Positions 15,771-24,925 are shown, numbered from the stretch's first letter. The stretch: DNA of 54,338 nt from Scandinavium manionii (GCF_024764775.1 NZ_JALIGC010000027.1:1-54338), one strand, 5' to 3'. Notes: generated by a model not told the origin, from the sequence alone. Translations and numbers: made by a program.

Positions 15771-15798
15771 ATTTTACTGATTTCTGGGGAAATTGCAA
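15771..15798 (-). promoter_or_regulatory. rpsP operon promoter
   Basis: Minus-strand TTGCAA (15793-15798), 16 bases, TAAAAT (15771-15776), upstream of the leader hairpin. Confidence 0.6.
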
Positions 15799-15821
15799 TC
15801 AGCATCTTGGTACAGAGCCTT

Positions 15822-15975
15822 AAACAAGGGATAGAAGGCGTATATCGGTGCAGCCAGTTTAGTTCCGGCGTGCGCGCAGAAAGCGGAGCGTACACGTAGT
15901 ACGTGAGCATTTCGAGCACACCCCGGGGCTAAAATGACAAACAAGATAGCCTTATACCCTTGTTATACCCTTGTT
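15822..15975. repeat. Intergenic inverted-repeat element between ffh and rpsP
   Basis: The ends are imperfect inverted copies: AACAAGGGATAGAAGGCGTAT on the left against AACAAGGGTATAAGGCTATC read inward from the right. The right end also has an 11-base tandem direct repeat, TTATACCCTTG twice (15952-15973). The centre holds CGTAC-ACGTA-GTACG and other short dyads. It resembles a small enterobacterial intergenic repeat able to fold into one long hairpin, and may serve as the ffh 3' end. I do not recognise the family. Confidence 0.55.
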
Positions 15976-15976
15976 T

Positions 15977-17338
15977 TTAGCGGCCCGGGAATCCTGGCGG
16001 CATCATCCCTTTCATACCGCGCATCATCTTCGCCATACCGCCTTTCTTCATTTTCTTCATCATGCGCTGCATGTCGTCGAACTGTTTCAGAAGACGGTTA
16101 ACGTCCTGTACCTGCATACCGCAGCCCGCTGCGATACGGCGTTTACGGGAACCTTTGATGATTTCCGGGTGGGCGCGTTCTTTGAAGGTCATCGAGTTGA
16201 TAATCGCCTCCATACGCACCAGCACTTTGTCATCCATCTGCGCTTTCACGTTGTCAGGAATCTGGCCCATGCCCGGCAGTTTGCCCATAAGGCTTGCCAT
16301 GCCGCCCATATTTTTCATCTGGCGCAGTTGCTCAAGGAAATCGGTGAGGTCAAAACCGTCGCCTTTCTTGAGTTTATTCGCCAGCTTTTCAGCCTGCGCG
16401 CGGTCAACTTTGCTTTCGATATCTTCGATAAGCGACAGCACGTCGCCCATGCCAAGAATACGAGACGCGATACGATCCGGATGGAACGGCTCCAGCGCTT
16501 CAGTTTTCTCGCCGACGCCGAGGAATTTAACCGGCTTACCGGTAATGTGGCGAATCGAGAGCGCCGCACCGCCGCGAGCATCACCATCGACTTTGGTCAG
16601 AATAATACCGGTCAGCGGCAGCGCTTCGTTAAACGCCTTCGCCGTATTCGCGGCATCCTGACCGGTCATTGCATCGACCACAAACAGCGTTTCTACCGGA
16701 TTAATCGCGGCATGAACCTGCTTAATTTCGTCCATCATCGCTTCGTCGACGTGCAAACGGCCAGCGGTATCCACCAGCAGCACGTCGTAGAATTTCAGCT
16801 TCGCTTCTTTCAGCGCCGCATTAACGATATCGACAGGCTTTTGAGCCACATCTGACGGGAAGAAATCGACACCCACCTGCTCGGCCAGGGTTTCCAGCTG
16901 TTTAATCGCCGCCGGGCGATAAACGTCCGCCGACACGACCAGCACTTTCTTCTTGTGCTTCTCGCGCAGGAACTTACCGAGCTTACCGACGCTGGTTGTT
17001 TTACCGGCCCCCTGCAGGCCCGCCATTAGTACGACAGCCGGTGGCTGAGCGGCCAGATTCAGAACCTGGTTTTCTTCGCCCATCGCCGCAACCAGTTCTT
17101 TACGAACGATTTTGACGAATTCCTGGCCTGGTGTCAGGCTCTTGTTAACTTCATGCCCAACCGCGCTTTCTTTTACGCGGTTGATGAAATCACGAACGAC
17201 AGGCAGCGCGACGTCAGCTTCCAGCAGCGCCATGCGCACTTCGCGCAGCGTGTCTTTGATGTTGTCTTCAGTAAGGCGTCCGCGACCGCTGATGTTGCGC
17301 AGCGTACTCGACAAACGATCGGTTAAATTATCAAACAT
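15977..17338 (-). CDS. ffh: Signal recognition particle protein Ffh
   Basis: Ffh binds 4.5S RNA and inner-membrane protein signals on the ribosome and delivers them to FtsY. The 453 residues comprise an N domain, the GTPase G domain with GLQGAGKTT (near 107), DVYRPAA, DTAGR and TKVDGDARGG, and the Met-rich M domain ending MMPPGFPGR. The length equals E. coli. The start MFDNLTD was chosen over an upstream in-frame ATG 26 codons away on family agreement. It is divergent from ypjD. Confidence 0.98.
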   Translation of the reverse strand: MFDNLTDRLSSTLRNISGRGRLTEDNIKDTLREVRMALLEADVALPVVRDFINRVKESAVGHEVNKSLTPGQEFVKIVRKELVAAMGEENQVLNLAAQPPAVVLMAGLQGAGKTTSVGKLGKFLREKHKKKVLVVSADVYRPAAIKQLETLAEQVGVDFFPSDVAQKPVDIVNAALKEAKLKFYDVLLVDTAGRLHVDEAMMDEIKQVHAAINPVETLFVVDAMTGQDAANTAKAFNEALPLTGIILTKVDGDARGGAALSIRHITGKPVKFLGVGEKTEALEPFHPDRIASRILGMGDVLSLIEDIESKVDRAQAEKLANKLKKGDGFDLTDFLEQLRQMKNMGGMASLMGKLPGMGQIPDNVKAQMDDKVLVRMEAIINSMTFKERAHPEIIKGSRKRRIAAGCGMQVQDVNRLLKQFDDMQRMMKKMKKGGMAKMMRGMKGMMPPGFPGR

Positions 17339-17503
17339 TGTCTCTCGCCTGAGGTGGAAACGTACGGTCGCCACAGCGACACATTCACAGAATTTTGCCG
17401 CAGTATAACACGACACCGCACGAGTTGTGATGCAACGGTTGGAGCCTGAGCCCCGTAACGTTATACTGCTTCTCTTTCATCACACGCCAATGTCGACATC
17501 TCT

Positions 17504-18295
17504 ATGCCTGTTTTTGCCCTGCTCGCGCTTGTTGCCTACTCCATCAGCCTTGCGCTGATCATTCCTGGCCTGCTGCAAAAAAACAGCGGCTGGCGGCGCA
17601 TGGCAATTCTTTCTGCGGTCATTGCCCTCATCTGTCACGCATTTGCGCTCGAAGCGCGAATTTTGCCCGGCGGCGATAGCGGACAAAACCTGAGCCTGTT
17701 GAACGTCGGTTCGCTGGTCAGCCTGATGATTTGTACGGTGATGACCATCGTCGCTTCACGCAACCGCGGCTGGCTGTTGCTGCCGATTGTGTATGCGTTT
17801 GCCTTGATCAACCTCGCCTTCGCCACCTTCATGCCTAATGAGTTTATTACGCATCTGGAAACGACGCCGGGAATGATGGTGCACATTGGCTTGTCGCTGT
17901 TTGCCTACGCAACGCTGATTATCGCTGCGCTGTACGCCTTCCAGCTGGCGTGGATCGACTATCAGCTCAAGAATAAAAAACTCGCCTTCAGCAGCGAAAT
18001 GCCGCCGCTAATGAGCATCGAACGTAAAATGTTTCACATCACCCAGGTGGGTGTTGTGTTGCTTACTCTGACCCTGTGCACCGGTTTGTTTTATCTGCAC
18101 AACCTGTTCAGCGTTGAAAATATCGACAAAGCGGTACTGTCTATTATCGCGTGGTTTGTCTATATCGTGTTGTTATGGGGTCACTATCATGAAGGCTGGC
18201 GCGGACGTCGCGTGGTCTGGTTTAACGTGGCGGGCGCAGGTCTTCTGACGCTGGCCTATTTTGGCAGCCGTGTGCTGCAACAGTTTGTGAGCTAA
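17504..18295 (+). CDS. ypjD: YpjD, CcsA-family inner-membrane protein
   Basis: This 263-residue polytopic membrane protein has about eight hydrophobic segments and belongs to the cytochrome c assembly (CcsA/ResC-like) family. Conserved tryptophan- and histidine-bearing segments (WFVYIVLLWGHYHEGWRGRR) recall the haem-handling WWD family, though a classical WWD motif is not seen. It matches E. coli YpjD in length and place. It is followed 19 bases later by corB. Its function is not firmly assigned. Confidence 0.88.
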   Translation: MPVFALLALVAYSISLALIIPGLLQKNSGWRRMAILSAVIALICHAFALEARILPGGDSGQNLSLLNVGSLVSLMICTVMTIVASRNRGWLLLPIVYAFALINLAFATFMPNEFITHLETTPGMMVHIGLSLFAYATLIIAALYAFQLAWIDYQLKNKKLAFSSEMPPLMSIERKMFHITQVGVVLLTLTLCTGLFYLHNLFSVENIDKAVLSIIAWFVYIVLLWGHYHEGWRGRRVVWFNVAGAGLLTLAYFGSRVLQQFVS

Positions 18296-18314
18296 GACTT
18301 AAAGGAAACCCGGT

Positions 18315-19601
18315 TTGGAACATATCTCAACCACGACGCTTATCATTACGCTTGTCGTCATGGTTATTATCTCTGCCTACTTCTCCGGTTCAGAAACCGG
18401 GATGATGACCCTTAATCGCTACCGATTACGTCATATGGCAAAACAGGGCAACAAGGCCGCAAAACGTGTTGAAAAGCTGCTGCGTAAACCTGACCGCCTG
18501 ATTAGCCTGGTGCTGATCGGCAACAACCTCGTCAATATTCTCGCCTCTGCATTGGGCACCATCGTCGGTATGCGCCTGTACGGCGATGCGGGCGTGGCGA
18601 TTGCCACCGGTATCTTAACCTTCGTGGTGCTGATTTTCGCCGAAGTGCTGCCGAAAACCATCGCCGCCTTGTACCCCGAAAAAGTCGCCTATCCGAGCAG
18701 CTTCCTGCTGGCCCCGCTGCAAATTCTGATGATGCCGCTGGTGTGGCTGCTGAACACCATCACCCGCATTCTGATGCGCATGATGGGCATCAAAACCGAT
18801 ACCACCATCAGCGGCGCAGTCAGCAAAGAAGAACTGCGCACCATCGTGAACGAATCACACTCGCAAATTTCCCGTCGCAATCAGGACATGCTTCTGTCGG
18901 TGCTTGATCTGGAAAAGGTCAGCGTCGACGACATCATGGTGCCGCGAAACGAAATCGTTGGGATCGATATCAACGACGACTGGAAATCTATCGTCCGCCA
19001 GCTCACGCACTCTCCGCACGGGCGCATTGTGCTTTACCGCGAGTCGCTGGATGACGCCATCAGCATGCTGCGCGTGCGCGAAGCCTATCGCCTGATGACG
19101 GAGAAACAAGAGTTCACCAAAGAAGTGCTGCTGCGCGCCTCCGATGAAATCTACTACGTGCCGGAAGGTACGCCGCTCAGCACTCAGTTGGTGAAGTTTC
19201 AGCGGAACAAGAAAAAAGCGGGCCTGGTGGTCGACGAATACGGCGATATTCAGGGCCTGGTGACAGTGGAAGATATTCTGGAAGAGATCGTCGGCGATTT
19301 CACGACGTCGATGTCGCCTTCGCTGGCGGAAGAAGTCACCCCGCAGAATGACGGCTCGGTAATCATCGACGGCACCGCCAACGTGCGCGAACTGAATAAA
19401 GCCTTCAACTGGCATTTTCCGGAAGACGAAGCCCGTACTATTAATGGTGTGATTCTGGAAGCACTGGAAGAGATCCCGGCGATTGGCACCCGGGTGCGCA
19501 TCAACCATTACGACATCGATATTCTCGACGTGCAGGACAATATGATTAAGCAGGTGAAAGTCGTGCCGGTAAAATCGTTGCGGGAAAGCGTCGGGGAATA
19601 A
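18315..19601 (+). CDS. corB: CorB/YfjD, CNNM-CBS-CorC family magnesium-related protein
   Basis: This 428-residue inner-membrane protein has an N-terminal DUF21/CNNM domain (about 1-190, with SAYFSGSETGMMTLNRYRL), two CBS domains (about 205-330) and a C-terminal CorC/HlyC domain. Relatives transport or sense Mg2+, and Salmonella CorB affects Mg2+ and Co2+ flux. The start codon is TTG (18315-18317), chosen because translation from it gives MEHISTTT as in the E. coli protein and AAAGGAAA lies upstream. It is probably co-transcribed with ypjD. Confidence 0.92.
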   Translation: MEHISTTTLIITLVVMVIISAYFSGSETGMMTLNRYRLRHMAKQGNKAAKRVEKLLRKPDRLISLVLIGNNLVNILASALGTIVGMRLYGDAGVAIATGILTFVVLIFAEVLPKTIAALYPEKVAYPSSFLLAPLQILMMPLVWLLNTITRILMRMMGIKTDTTISGAVSKEELRTIVNESHSQISRRNQDMLLSVLDLEKVSVDDIMVPRNEIVGIDINDDWKSIVRQLTHSPHGRIVLYRESLDDAISMLRVREAYRLMTEKQEFTKEVLLRASDEIYYVPEGTPLSTQLVKFQRNKKKAGLVVDEYGDIQGLVTVEDILEEIVGDFTTSMSPSLAEEVTPQNDGSVIIDGTANVRELNKAFNWHFPEDEARTINGVILEALEEIPAIGTRVRINHYDIDILDVQDNMIKQVKVVPVKSLRESVGE

Positions 19602-19621
19602 AACGGCAGAAGAATTAAGAT

Positions 19622-19643
19622 CCTCTCCCCGGGTGGGGAGAGG
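19622..19643. terminator. Hairpin between convergent corB and grpE
   Basis: CCTCTCCCC-GGGT-GGGGAGAGG is a perfect 9-base stem between the two convergent genes. T-runs are poor on both sides, so termination is likely but not certain. Confidence 0.5.
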
Positions 19644-19656
19644 AAAAGCGTTGGAG

Positions 19657-20250
19657 TTACGCCTTCGCTTTAGCGACTGAGACCATTGCCGCGCGAATGG
19701 TACGACCGTTCAGGGTATAACCCTTCTGCATCACCATCAGCACGTTGCCTGCAGCCACTTCTTCTGACTCAACCATCGCAATAGCCTGATGCACGTTCGG
19801 GTCCATCGGTACGTTGGTATCACCCACGACTTCCACGCCGTACTTGCGTACAACGTCGAGCATGGATTTCAGGGTCAGTTCAATCCCTTCAATCATCGGT
19901 GCCATGTCCGGATTGGCTTTATCAGCCACTTCCAGAGCACGATCCAGGCTGTCGATAACCGGTAGAAGATCGTTCACGAACTTCTCCAGCGCAAATTTAT
20001 GCGCCTTTTCGACGTCCAGTTCGGTACGACGACGCAGGTTTTCCATCTCGGCTTTCACACGCAGAACACCATCGCGTTCGCGGGTCTGAGCTTCGTTAAG
20101 CTGTGCTTCCAGATTCGCAATTTGCTCATCGCGCGGATCCACCTGCTCAGCCGAAGTCTCAGGCTCCACGGCCTCTACCTCATCGTGCTGGTCCTTGATA
20201 ATTTCTTCCGGGGCTTGCCCCTCAGGCGTTTTCTGTTCTTTACTACTCAT
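19657..20250 (-). CDS. grpE: GrpE, DnaK nucleotide exchange factor
   Basis: GrpE releases ADP from DnaK in the Hsp70 cycle and so works with ClpB, encoded at the left of the window. The 197-residue product has an acidic disordered N-terminus, a long coiled coil (about 45-85) and a C-terminal beta domain with VDPNVHQAI and GYTLNGRTIRAAMVSV features. The length equals E. coli. It is a single gene behind a sigma-32 promoter, divergent from nadK. Confidence 0.97.
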   Translation of the reverse strand: MSSKEQKTPEGQAPEEIIKDQHDEVEAVEPETSAEQVDPRDEQIANLEAQLNEAQTRERDGVLRVKAEMENLRRRTELDVEKAHKFALEKFVNDLLPVIDSLDRALEVADKANPDMAPMIEGIELTLKSMLDVVRKYGVEVVGDTNVPMDPNVHQAIAMVESEEVAAGNVLMVMQKGYTLNGRTIRAAMVSVAKAKA

Positions 20251-20294
20251 GAATTTCTCCGCGTTTTTTCGTATTCATCTCGCTGACTTCGCTT

Positions 20295-20323
20295 ATTATG
20301 GGGATCGTGCTGCGGGTTTCAAG
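20295..20323 (-). promoter_or_regulatory. sigma-32 promoter of grpE
   Basis: Minus-strand CTTGAAA (20317-20323), 13 bases, CCCCATAAT (20295-20303): essentially the sigma-32 consensus, about 45 bases before grpE. Confidence 0.88.
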
Positions 20324-20372
20324 GGAAGCAGGCACATTGTCATCATTCATTCGCCACAAGGACCTCCAGAAA

Positions 20373-21251
20373 ATGAACAATCATTTCAAGTGTATCGGTA
20401 TTGTCGGTCATCCCCGCCATCCTACCGCGCTGACCACACATGAAATGCTGTACCGCTGGCTGTGTACCAAGGGCTACAATGTCATTGTTGAACAACAGAT
20501 TGCCCGCGAGCTGCAATTAAAGAACGTTGCCACCGGCACCCTGGCTGAGATTGGCCAACAGGCCGACCTGGCGGTAGTTGTCGGCGGTGATGGTAATATG
20601 CTCGGCGCCGCGCGAACGCTGGCTCGCTACGACATTAAAGTTATCGGCATTAACCGTGGCAACCTGGGCTTCCTGACCGATCTCGACCCCGATAACGCGC
20701 ATCAGCAGCTGGCTGACGTGCTCGAAGGCCACTATATCACCGAGAAACGCTTTCTGCTTGAGGCACAGGTGTGCCAGAAGGCGTGTCAGAAACGCATCAG
20801 TACCGCCATCAACGAAGTGGTGCTGCACCCTGGCAAAGTGGCGCACATGATTGAATTCGAAGTGTATATCGATGAAGTGTTTGCCTTTTCCCAGCGCTCA
20901 GACGGCCTGATTATCTCGACGCCGACCGGTTCCACCGCCTACTCACTTTCAGCAGGCGGCCCAATTCTGACCCCTTCACTGGATGCCATCACGCTGGTGC
21001 CGATGTTCCCACACACGCTGTCCGCGCGCCCGCTGGTCATCAACAGCAGTAGCACCATTCGCCTGAGGTTCGCCCATCCCCGCAGTGACCTGGAAATCAG
21101 CTGTGATAGCCAGATTGCGCTGCCGATTCAGGAAGGCGAAGACGTGCTGATCCGCCGCTGCGATTACCATCTCAACCTGATTCACCCTAAAGATTACAAC
21201 TATTTCAACACATTGAGCTCAAAACTCGGCTGGTCAAAAAAATTGTTCTGA
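20373..21251 (+). CDS. nadK: NAD kinase
   Basis: NadK phosphorylates NAD+ to NADP+ in the cytoplasm. The 292 residues include the GGDGNMLGAAR catalytic motif (Asp near 73), NRGNLGFLTDL and the STPTGSTAYSLSAGGP motif. The length equals E. coli. The start MNNHFK at 20373 was chosen over an in-frame ATG 25 codons upstream, which would place the N-terminus inside the divergent grpE promoter. Confidence 0.97.
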   Translation: MNNHFKCIGIVGHPRHPTALTTHEMLYRWLCTKGYNVIVEQQIARELQLKNVATGTLAEIGQQADLAVVVGGDGNMLGAARTLARYDIKVIGINRGNLGFLTDLDPDNAHQQLADVLEGHYITEKRFLLEAQVCQKACQKRISTAINEVVLHPGKVAHMIEFEVYIDEVFAFSQRSDGLIISTPTGSTAYSLSAGGPILTPSLDAITLVPMFPHTLSARPLVINSSSTIRLRFAHPRSDLEISCDSQIALPIQEGEDVLIRRCDYHLNLIHPKDYNYFNTLSSKLGWSKKLF

Positions 21252-21267
21252 TTTTGCTTTTCGGCCC

Positions 21268-21295
21268 TTTACTGTATAAAAAACCAGTTTATACT
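21268..21295 (+). promoter_or_regulatory. recN promoter
   Basis: TTTACT (21268-21273), 16 bases, TATACT (21290-21295). Both hexamers overlap the LexA boxes, so LexA binding should exclude RNA polymerase. Confidence 0.6.
21270..21289 (+). promoter_or_regulatory. LexA box 1 of recN
   Basis: TACTGTATAAAAAACCAGTT has the CTG-N10-CAG core (21272-21287) with an A/T-rich centre. Confidence 0.85.
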
Positions 21296-21311
21296 GTATG
21301 AAAACACAGTT
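21292..21311 (+). promoter_or_regulatory. LexA box 2 of recN
   Basis: TACTGTATGAAAACACAGTT has CTG-N10-CAG (21294-21309), 22 bases after box 1. Paired boxes explain the tight SOS control known for recN in E. coli. Confidence 0.88.
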
Positions 21312-21337
21312 ATGGTTTTTCATACAGGAAGACGACT

Positions 21338-22999
21338 ATGCTGGCACAACTGACCATCAGCAATTTTGCAATCGTACGTGAGCTTGAAATCGATTTTCAC
21401 AGCGGAATGACGGCCATCACCGGCGAAACCGGTGCCGGTAAATCTATTGCGATTGATGCCCTTGGGTTGTGCCTGGGTGGCCGCGCCGAGGGCGACATCG
21501 TCCGCACGGGTGCTACCCGCGCCGATCTCTGTGCCCGCTTCGTCCTGAAAGATACGCCTGCGGCTCAACGCTGGCTGGAGCAAAACCAGCTAGAAGACGG
21601 ACGTGAGTGTTTACTTCGTCGGGTAATCAGCAGCGACGGCCGTTCGCGCGGTTTTATTAATGGCACCGCCGTCCCTCTTTCTCAGCTCCGCGAACTCGGC
21701 CAGTTGCTGATTCAAATTCATGGCCAGCACGCGCACCAGCTTCTGGTGAAACCCGAACATCAAAAATCCCTGCTCGACGGCTACGCCGGTGAGTCAGTGC
21801 TCACCTTGCGTATGGCGGAACAATACCGTCAGTGGCATCAGAGCTGTCGTGACCTCGCGCAGCATCAGCAGCTTAGCCACGAACGCATCGCGCGTGCGGA
21901 ATTACTTCAGTATCAATTGAAAGAGCTGAACGAGTTCCAGCCGCTGGCGGGTGAATTTGAGCAAATTGATGAAGAGTACAAGCGCCTCGCCAACAGCGGG
22001 CAGCTGATCAGCACCAGCCAGCATGCCATGTCGATTCTGGCCGATGGCGAAGACGCGAACCTGTTAAGCCAGCTGTACAGCGCGCGCCAGCTGGTGACCG
22101 AACTGGTCTCCATGGACAGCAAAGTTTCCGGCGTGCTCGACATGCTGGAAGAAGCGGCCATTCAGCTCAGCGAGGCCAGCGATGAACTGCGTCATTACTG
22201 TGACCGTCTCGACCTCGATCCGAACCGCCTGTTTGAACTTGAGCAGCGCATTTCACGCCAGATTGCGCTGGCACGTAAACACAATGTGACCCCGGAAGAG
22301 CTCCCGGCGTTTTATCAGTCTCTGCTCGATGAACAGCAGCAGCTGGACGATCAGGCCGATTCTGCGGAAACCCTGAGCCTTGCGGTGAGCAAACACCACC
22401 AGCAGGCGCTGGAAACCGCAGAACAGCTTCATGCATTACGCCAGGCCAGCGCGACGGAATTAGCCGGGCTGATTACCGACAGCATGCACTCCCTTTCAAT
22501 GCCGCACGGGCTGTTCGCGATTGATGTCAGTTTCGAAGCAAACCACCTGACCGCCGAAGGGGCCGACCGCATTGAGTTTCGCGTCACAACCAACCCAGGC
22601 CAGCCATTACAGCCGATTGCGAAAGTCGCGTCCGGCGGAGAGCTTTCCCGTATCGCACTCTCCATCCAGGTGATCACCGCCCGTAAAATGGAAACTCCGG
22701 CGCTGATTTTCGATGAAGTCGATGTGGGTATCAGCGGCCCAACCGCTGCGGTCGTCGGCAAACTGCTGCGCCAGCTGGGTGAATCGACTCAGGTAATGTG
22801 CGTCACGCACCTGCCGCAAGTGGCGGGCTGTGGTCACCACCATTTCTACGTCAGCAAAGAAACCGACGGCGCAATGACCGAAACGCATATGCAGCCGCTC
22901 GATAAACGCGCGCGTTTGCAGGAGCTGGCCCGTCTACTCGGTGGCAGCGAGGTGACTCGCAACACGCTGGCGAACGCCAAAGAGTTGCTGGCGGCATAA
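21338..22999 (+). CDS. recN: DNA repair protein RecN
   Basis: This SMC-like ATPase of 553 residues is induced in the SOS response and helps double-strand break repair. It has Walker A GETGAGKS (29-36), a central coiled-coil region, the ABC signature ASGGELSRIAL and Walker B ALIFDEVDVGISG. It ends NAKELLAA; E. coli RecN has the same ssrA-like LAA-type end and is quickly degraded by ClpXP, so the trait appears conserved. Two LexA boxes lie directly upstream. Confidence 0.98.
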   Translation: MLAQLTISNFAIVRELEIDFHSGMTAITGETGAGKSIAIDALGLCLGGRAEGDIVRTGATRADLCARFVLKDTPAAQRWLEQNQLEDGRECLLRRVISSDGRSRGFINGTAVPLSQLRELGQLLIQIHGQHAHQLLVKPEHQKSLLDGYAGESVLTLRMAEQYRQWHQSCRDLAQHQQLSHERIARAELLQYQLKELNEFQPLAGEFEQIDEEYKRLANSGQLISTSQHAMSILADGEDANLLSQLYSARQLVTELVSMDSKVSGVLDMLEEAAIQLSEASDELRHYCDRLDLDPNRLFELEQRISRQIALARKHNVTPEELPAFYQSLLDEQQQLDDQADSAETLSLAVSKHHQQALETAEQLHALRQASATELAGLITDSMHSLSMPHGLFAIDVSFEANHLTAEGADRIEFRVTTNPGQPLQPIAKVASGGELSRIALSIQVITARKMETPALIFDEVDVGISGPTAAVVGKLLRQLGESTQVMCVTHLPQVAGCGHHHFYVSKETDGAMTETHMQPLDKRARLQELARLLGGSEVTRNTLANAKELLAA

Positions 23000-23136
23000 A
23001 CTTTTTCGGTAACTCAGGGTCATAGACAACAACAAAACGCCGTAAGACCAGTTTCAATGTAAGGCAAGGTCTATTATCATCGGCATATGACAATTGAGCC
23101 GTGAACTGCTCGGGCCCGAAAAGGAATCAAATCACT

Positions 23137-23481
23137 ATGCGCTGTAAAATGCTGACTGCTGCCGCAGCGGTTGCTCTGATGTTGACCGCAGGCTGTTCCA
23201 CTCTGGAGCGAGTGGTTTACCGTCCTGACATCAACCAGGGTAACTATCTGGCACCTAACGACGTCGCAAAAATTCGTGTCGGCATGACACAACAGCAGGT
23301 CGCCTACGCTCTGGGTACCCCAATGATGTCCGATCCGTTCGGAACAAATACCTGGTTCTACGTGTTCCGTCAGGAACCTGGGCACGAGAAAGTGACTCAG
23401 CAGACGCTGACCCTGACTTTCAACACCAGCGGTGTACTGACCAACATCGACAACAAACCGGCTCTGACATCAGGCAACTAA
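23137..23481 (+). CDS. bamE: BamE, outer-membrane assembly lipoprotein
   Basis: This 114-residue small lipoprotein of the BAM complex stabilises BamA-BamD contact. The signal peptide ends at lipobox LTAGC (Cys20), followed by STLERVVYRPDINQGNYL and the SmpA/OmlA fold core (RVGMTQQQVAYALGTP). The start MRCKML at 23137 is chosen over an ATG 12 codons upstream because it gives a proper signal peptide and AAAGGAATC precedes it. Confidence 0.96.
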   Translation: MRCKMLTAAAAVALMLTAGCSTLERVVYRPDINQGNYLAPNDVAKIRVGMTQQQVAYALGTPMMSDPFGTNTWFYVFRQEPGHEKVTQQTLTLTFNTSGVLTNIDNKPALTSGN

Positions 23482-23498
23482 GCCTGTCGTAGACGAAA

Positions 23499-23526
23499 AA
23501 AAAAGCGCTCATTGAGCGCTTTTTTA
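23499..23526. terminator. Bidirectional terminator between bamE and rnfH
   Basis: AAAAAAGCGCTC-ATT-GAGCGCTTTTTT, with an A-run before and a T-run after the stem, lies between the convergent genes and touches the rnfH stop. Confidence 0.88.
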
Positions 23527-23811
23527 TTTTACAGATTTCTCGGCGCGCTGACGCCGCAGTGCTTTCGGGTCGGCAATCAACGGGCGATAAATTTCTACCC
23601 GGTCGCCATCGTGTACCGCGTCTTGCAATTTAACCGCCCGACTCCAGATCCCCACTTTGTTGCTGGTGAGGTCGATTTCCGGACGCAGCCGCATTAAGCC
23701 GCTGGCAACAATTGCCTGTTCAACGGTCGCGCCCTCTTCCAGCGAGACCTTATGCAGGTACTGTTTTTCCGGCAGAGCGTAAACCACTTCTACCGTGAGT
23801 TTAGCCGACAC
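23524..23811 (-). CDS. rnfH: RnfH family protein (RatB)
   Basis: This 95-residue ubiquitin-fold protein of unknown role is named for its presence in rnf clusters of other bacteria; in E. coli it is the antitoxin-like partner gene next to ratA. The core LTVEVVYALPEKQY and GDRVEIYRPLIADPK match E. coli. The start is GTG (23809-23811): no ATG lies near, AGAGGT precedes it, and the length then agrees. It overlaps the 3' end of ratA by 11 bases. Confidence 0.92.
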   Translation of the reverse strand: MSAKLTVEVVYALPEKQYLHKVSLEEGATVEQAIVASGLMRLRPEIDLTSNKVGIWSRAVKLQDAVHDGDRVEIYRPLIADPKALRRQRAEKSVK

Positions 23812-24238
23812 TGTAAACCTCTTTGGCGCGCAGCGTGAAAGCCTGCACCATATTGGAGGCCAGCTCTTTAAAGATGCGGCCAAACGCCATTTCAATCAGC
23901 ATATTGGTGAACTCAAAATCCAGGTGAAACTCGATTTTGCACGCATCCTGGCTGAGCGGCGTGAACTTCCAGCCCCCGATCAATTTCTTGAACGGGCCGT
24001 CAACCAGATGCATCAAAATGCTTTGGTTATCGGTCAGCGTATTTCGGGTGGTGAAGGTTTTACTGATACCCGCTTTCGATACGTCAACAGCCGCCGTCAT
24101 CTGCGACGGCCCGGCCTCCAGCACACGACTCCCGGTGCAACCAGGGATAAAGTCAGGATACGCATCTACATCGTTCACAAGTTGGTACATCTGTTCCGCG
24201 CTGTAAGGCACGAGCGCAGTACGACTAATCTGGGGCAT
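23801..24238 (-). CDS. ratA: RatA, START-fold ribosome association toxin/coenzyme Q-binding family
   Basis: This 145-residue START/polyketide-cyclase fold protein starts MPQISRTALVPYSAEQMYQLV. E. coli RatA was described as blocking 70S formation by binding 50S subunits; homologues such as Coq10 bind ubiquinone, so its true role is debated. The start at 24238 was chosen over an in-frame ATG four codons upstream. It is divergent from smpB and overlaps rnfH. Confidence 0.93.
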   Translation of the reverse strand: MPQISRTALVPYSAEQMYQLVNDVDAYPDFIPGCTGSRVLEAGPSQMTAAVDVSKAGISKTFTTRNTLTDNQSILMHLVDGPFKKLIGGWKFTPLSQDACKIEFHLDFEFTNMLIEMAFGRIFKELASNMVQAFTLRAKEVYSVG

Positions 24239-24384
24239 GGCTATTTCCACTCACTGTCATCGCGCAAATAATATCATTTATCCCCTGTTAAAAAAAACGC
24301 TGTGCCGTAACTCGTGCTAAGATACGCCATTGCGCCTCGCGGGAGGATTGAGGCAATGTACAGAAAAGATGACTTCAGGACACT

Positions 24385-24867
24385 ATGACTAAGAAAAAAT
24401 CTAACAAACCTGGATCAGCCACTATCGCGCTGAATAAACGCGCCCGCCACGAATATTTTATCGAAGATGAGTATGAAGCGGGACTGGCCCTACAGGGCTG
24501 GGAAGTCAAATCTCTGCGTGCAGGTAAAGCCAACATTAGCGACAGCTACGTTATCCTGCGTGACGGTGAAGCCTATCTGTTTGGTGCCAACTTCACGCCG
24601 CTGGCCGTCGCGTCAAGCCACTACGTCTGCGATCCTACCCGTACCCGTAAACTGCTGCTGAATCAGCGCGAGCTGGATTCCCTCATCGGCCAGATTAACC
24701 GCGACGGTTACACCGTGCTTGCACTCTCCCTCTACTGGAAGAATGCCTGGTGTAAAGTCAAAATCGGTGTAGCGAAAGGTAAGAAACAGCACGACAAACG
24801 CTCCGACCTGAAAGATCAGGAATGGGCGCGTGATAAAGCGCGCATTATGAAACACGCTGGGCGCTAA
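24385..24867 (+). CDS. smpB: SsrA-binding protein SmpB
   Basis: SmpB binds tmRNA and mimics the anticodon arm during rescue of stalled ribosomes. The 160-residue product has the OB-fold core (RARHEYFIEDEYEAGLALQGWEVKSLR) and a basic C-terminal tail (KGKKQHDKRSDLKDQEWARDKARIMKHAGR). It has full length. Its partner RNA gene ssrA, adjacent in E. coli, lies 17 kb downstream here because of the adhesin locus. Confidence 0.98.
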   Translation: MTKKKSNKPGSATIALNKRARHEYFIEDEYEAGLALQGWEVKSLRAGKANISDSYVILRDGEAYLFGANFTPLAVASSHYVCDPTRTRKLLLNQRELDSLIGQINRDGYTVLALSLYWKNAWCKVKIGVAKGKKQHDKRSDLKDQEWARDKARIMKHAGR

Positions 24868-24885
24868 TTCCTTTCATCTGAAACG

Positions 24886-24925
24886 GTCCCGAAAGCGTGG
24901 AATAACGCTAACGGGACTTTTTTAC
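24886..24925 (+). terminator. smpB terminator
   Basis: GTCCCG, an inner GCGT/ACGC arm, CGGGAC and a T-run, 18 bases after the stop. Confidence 0.75.
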
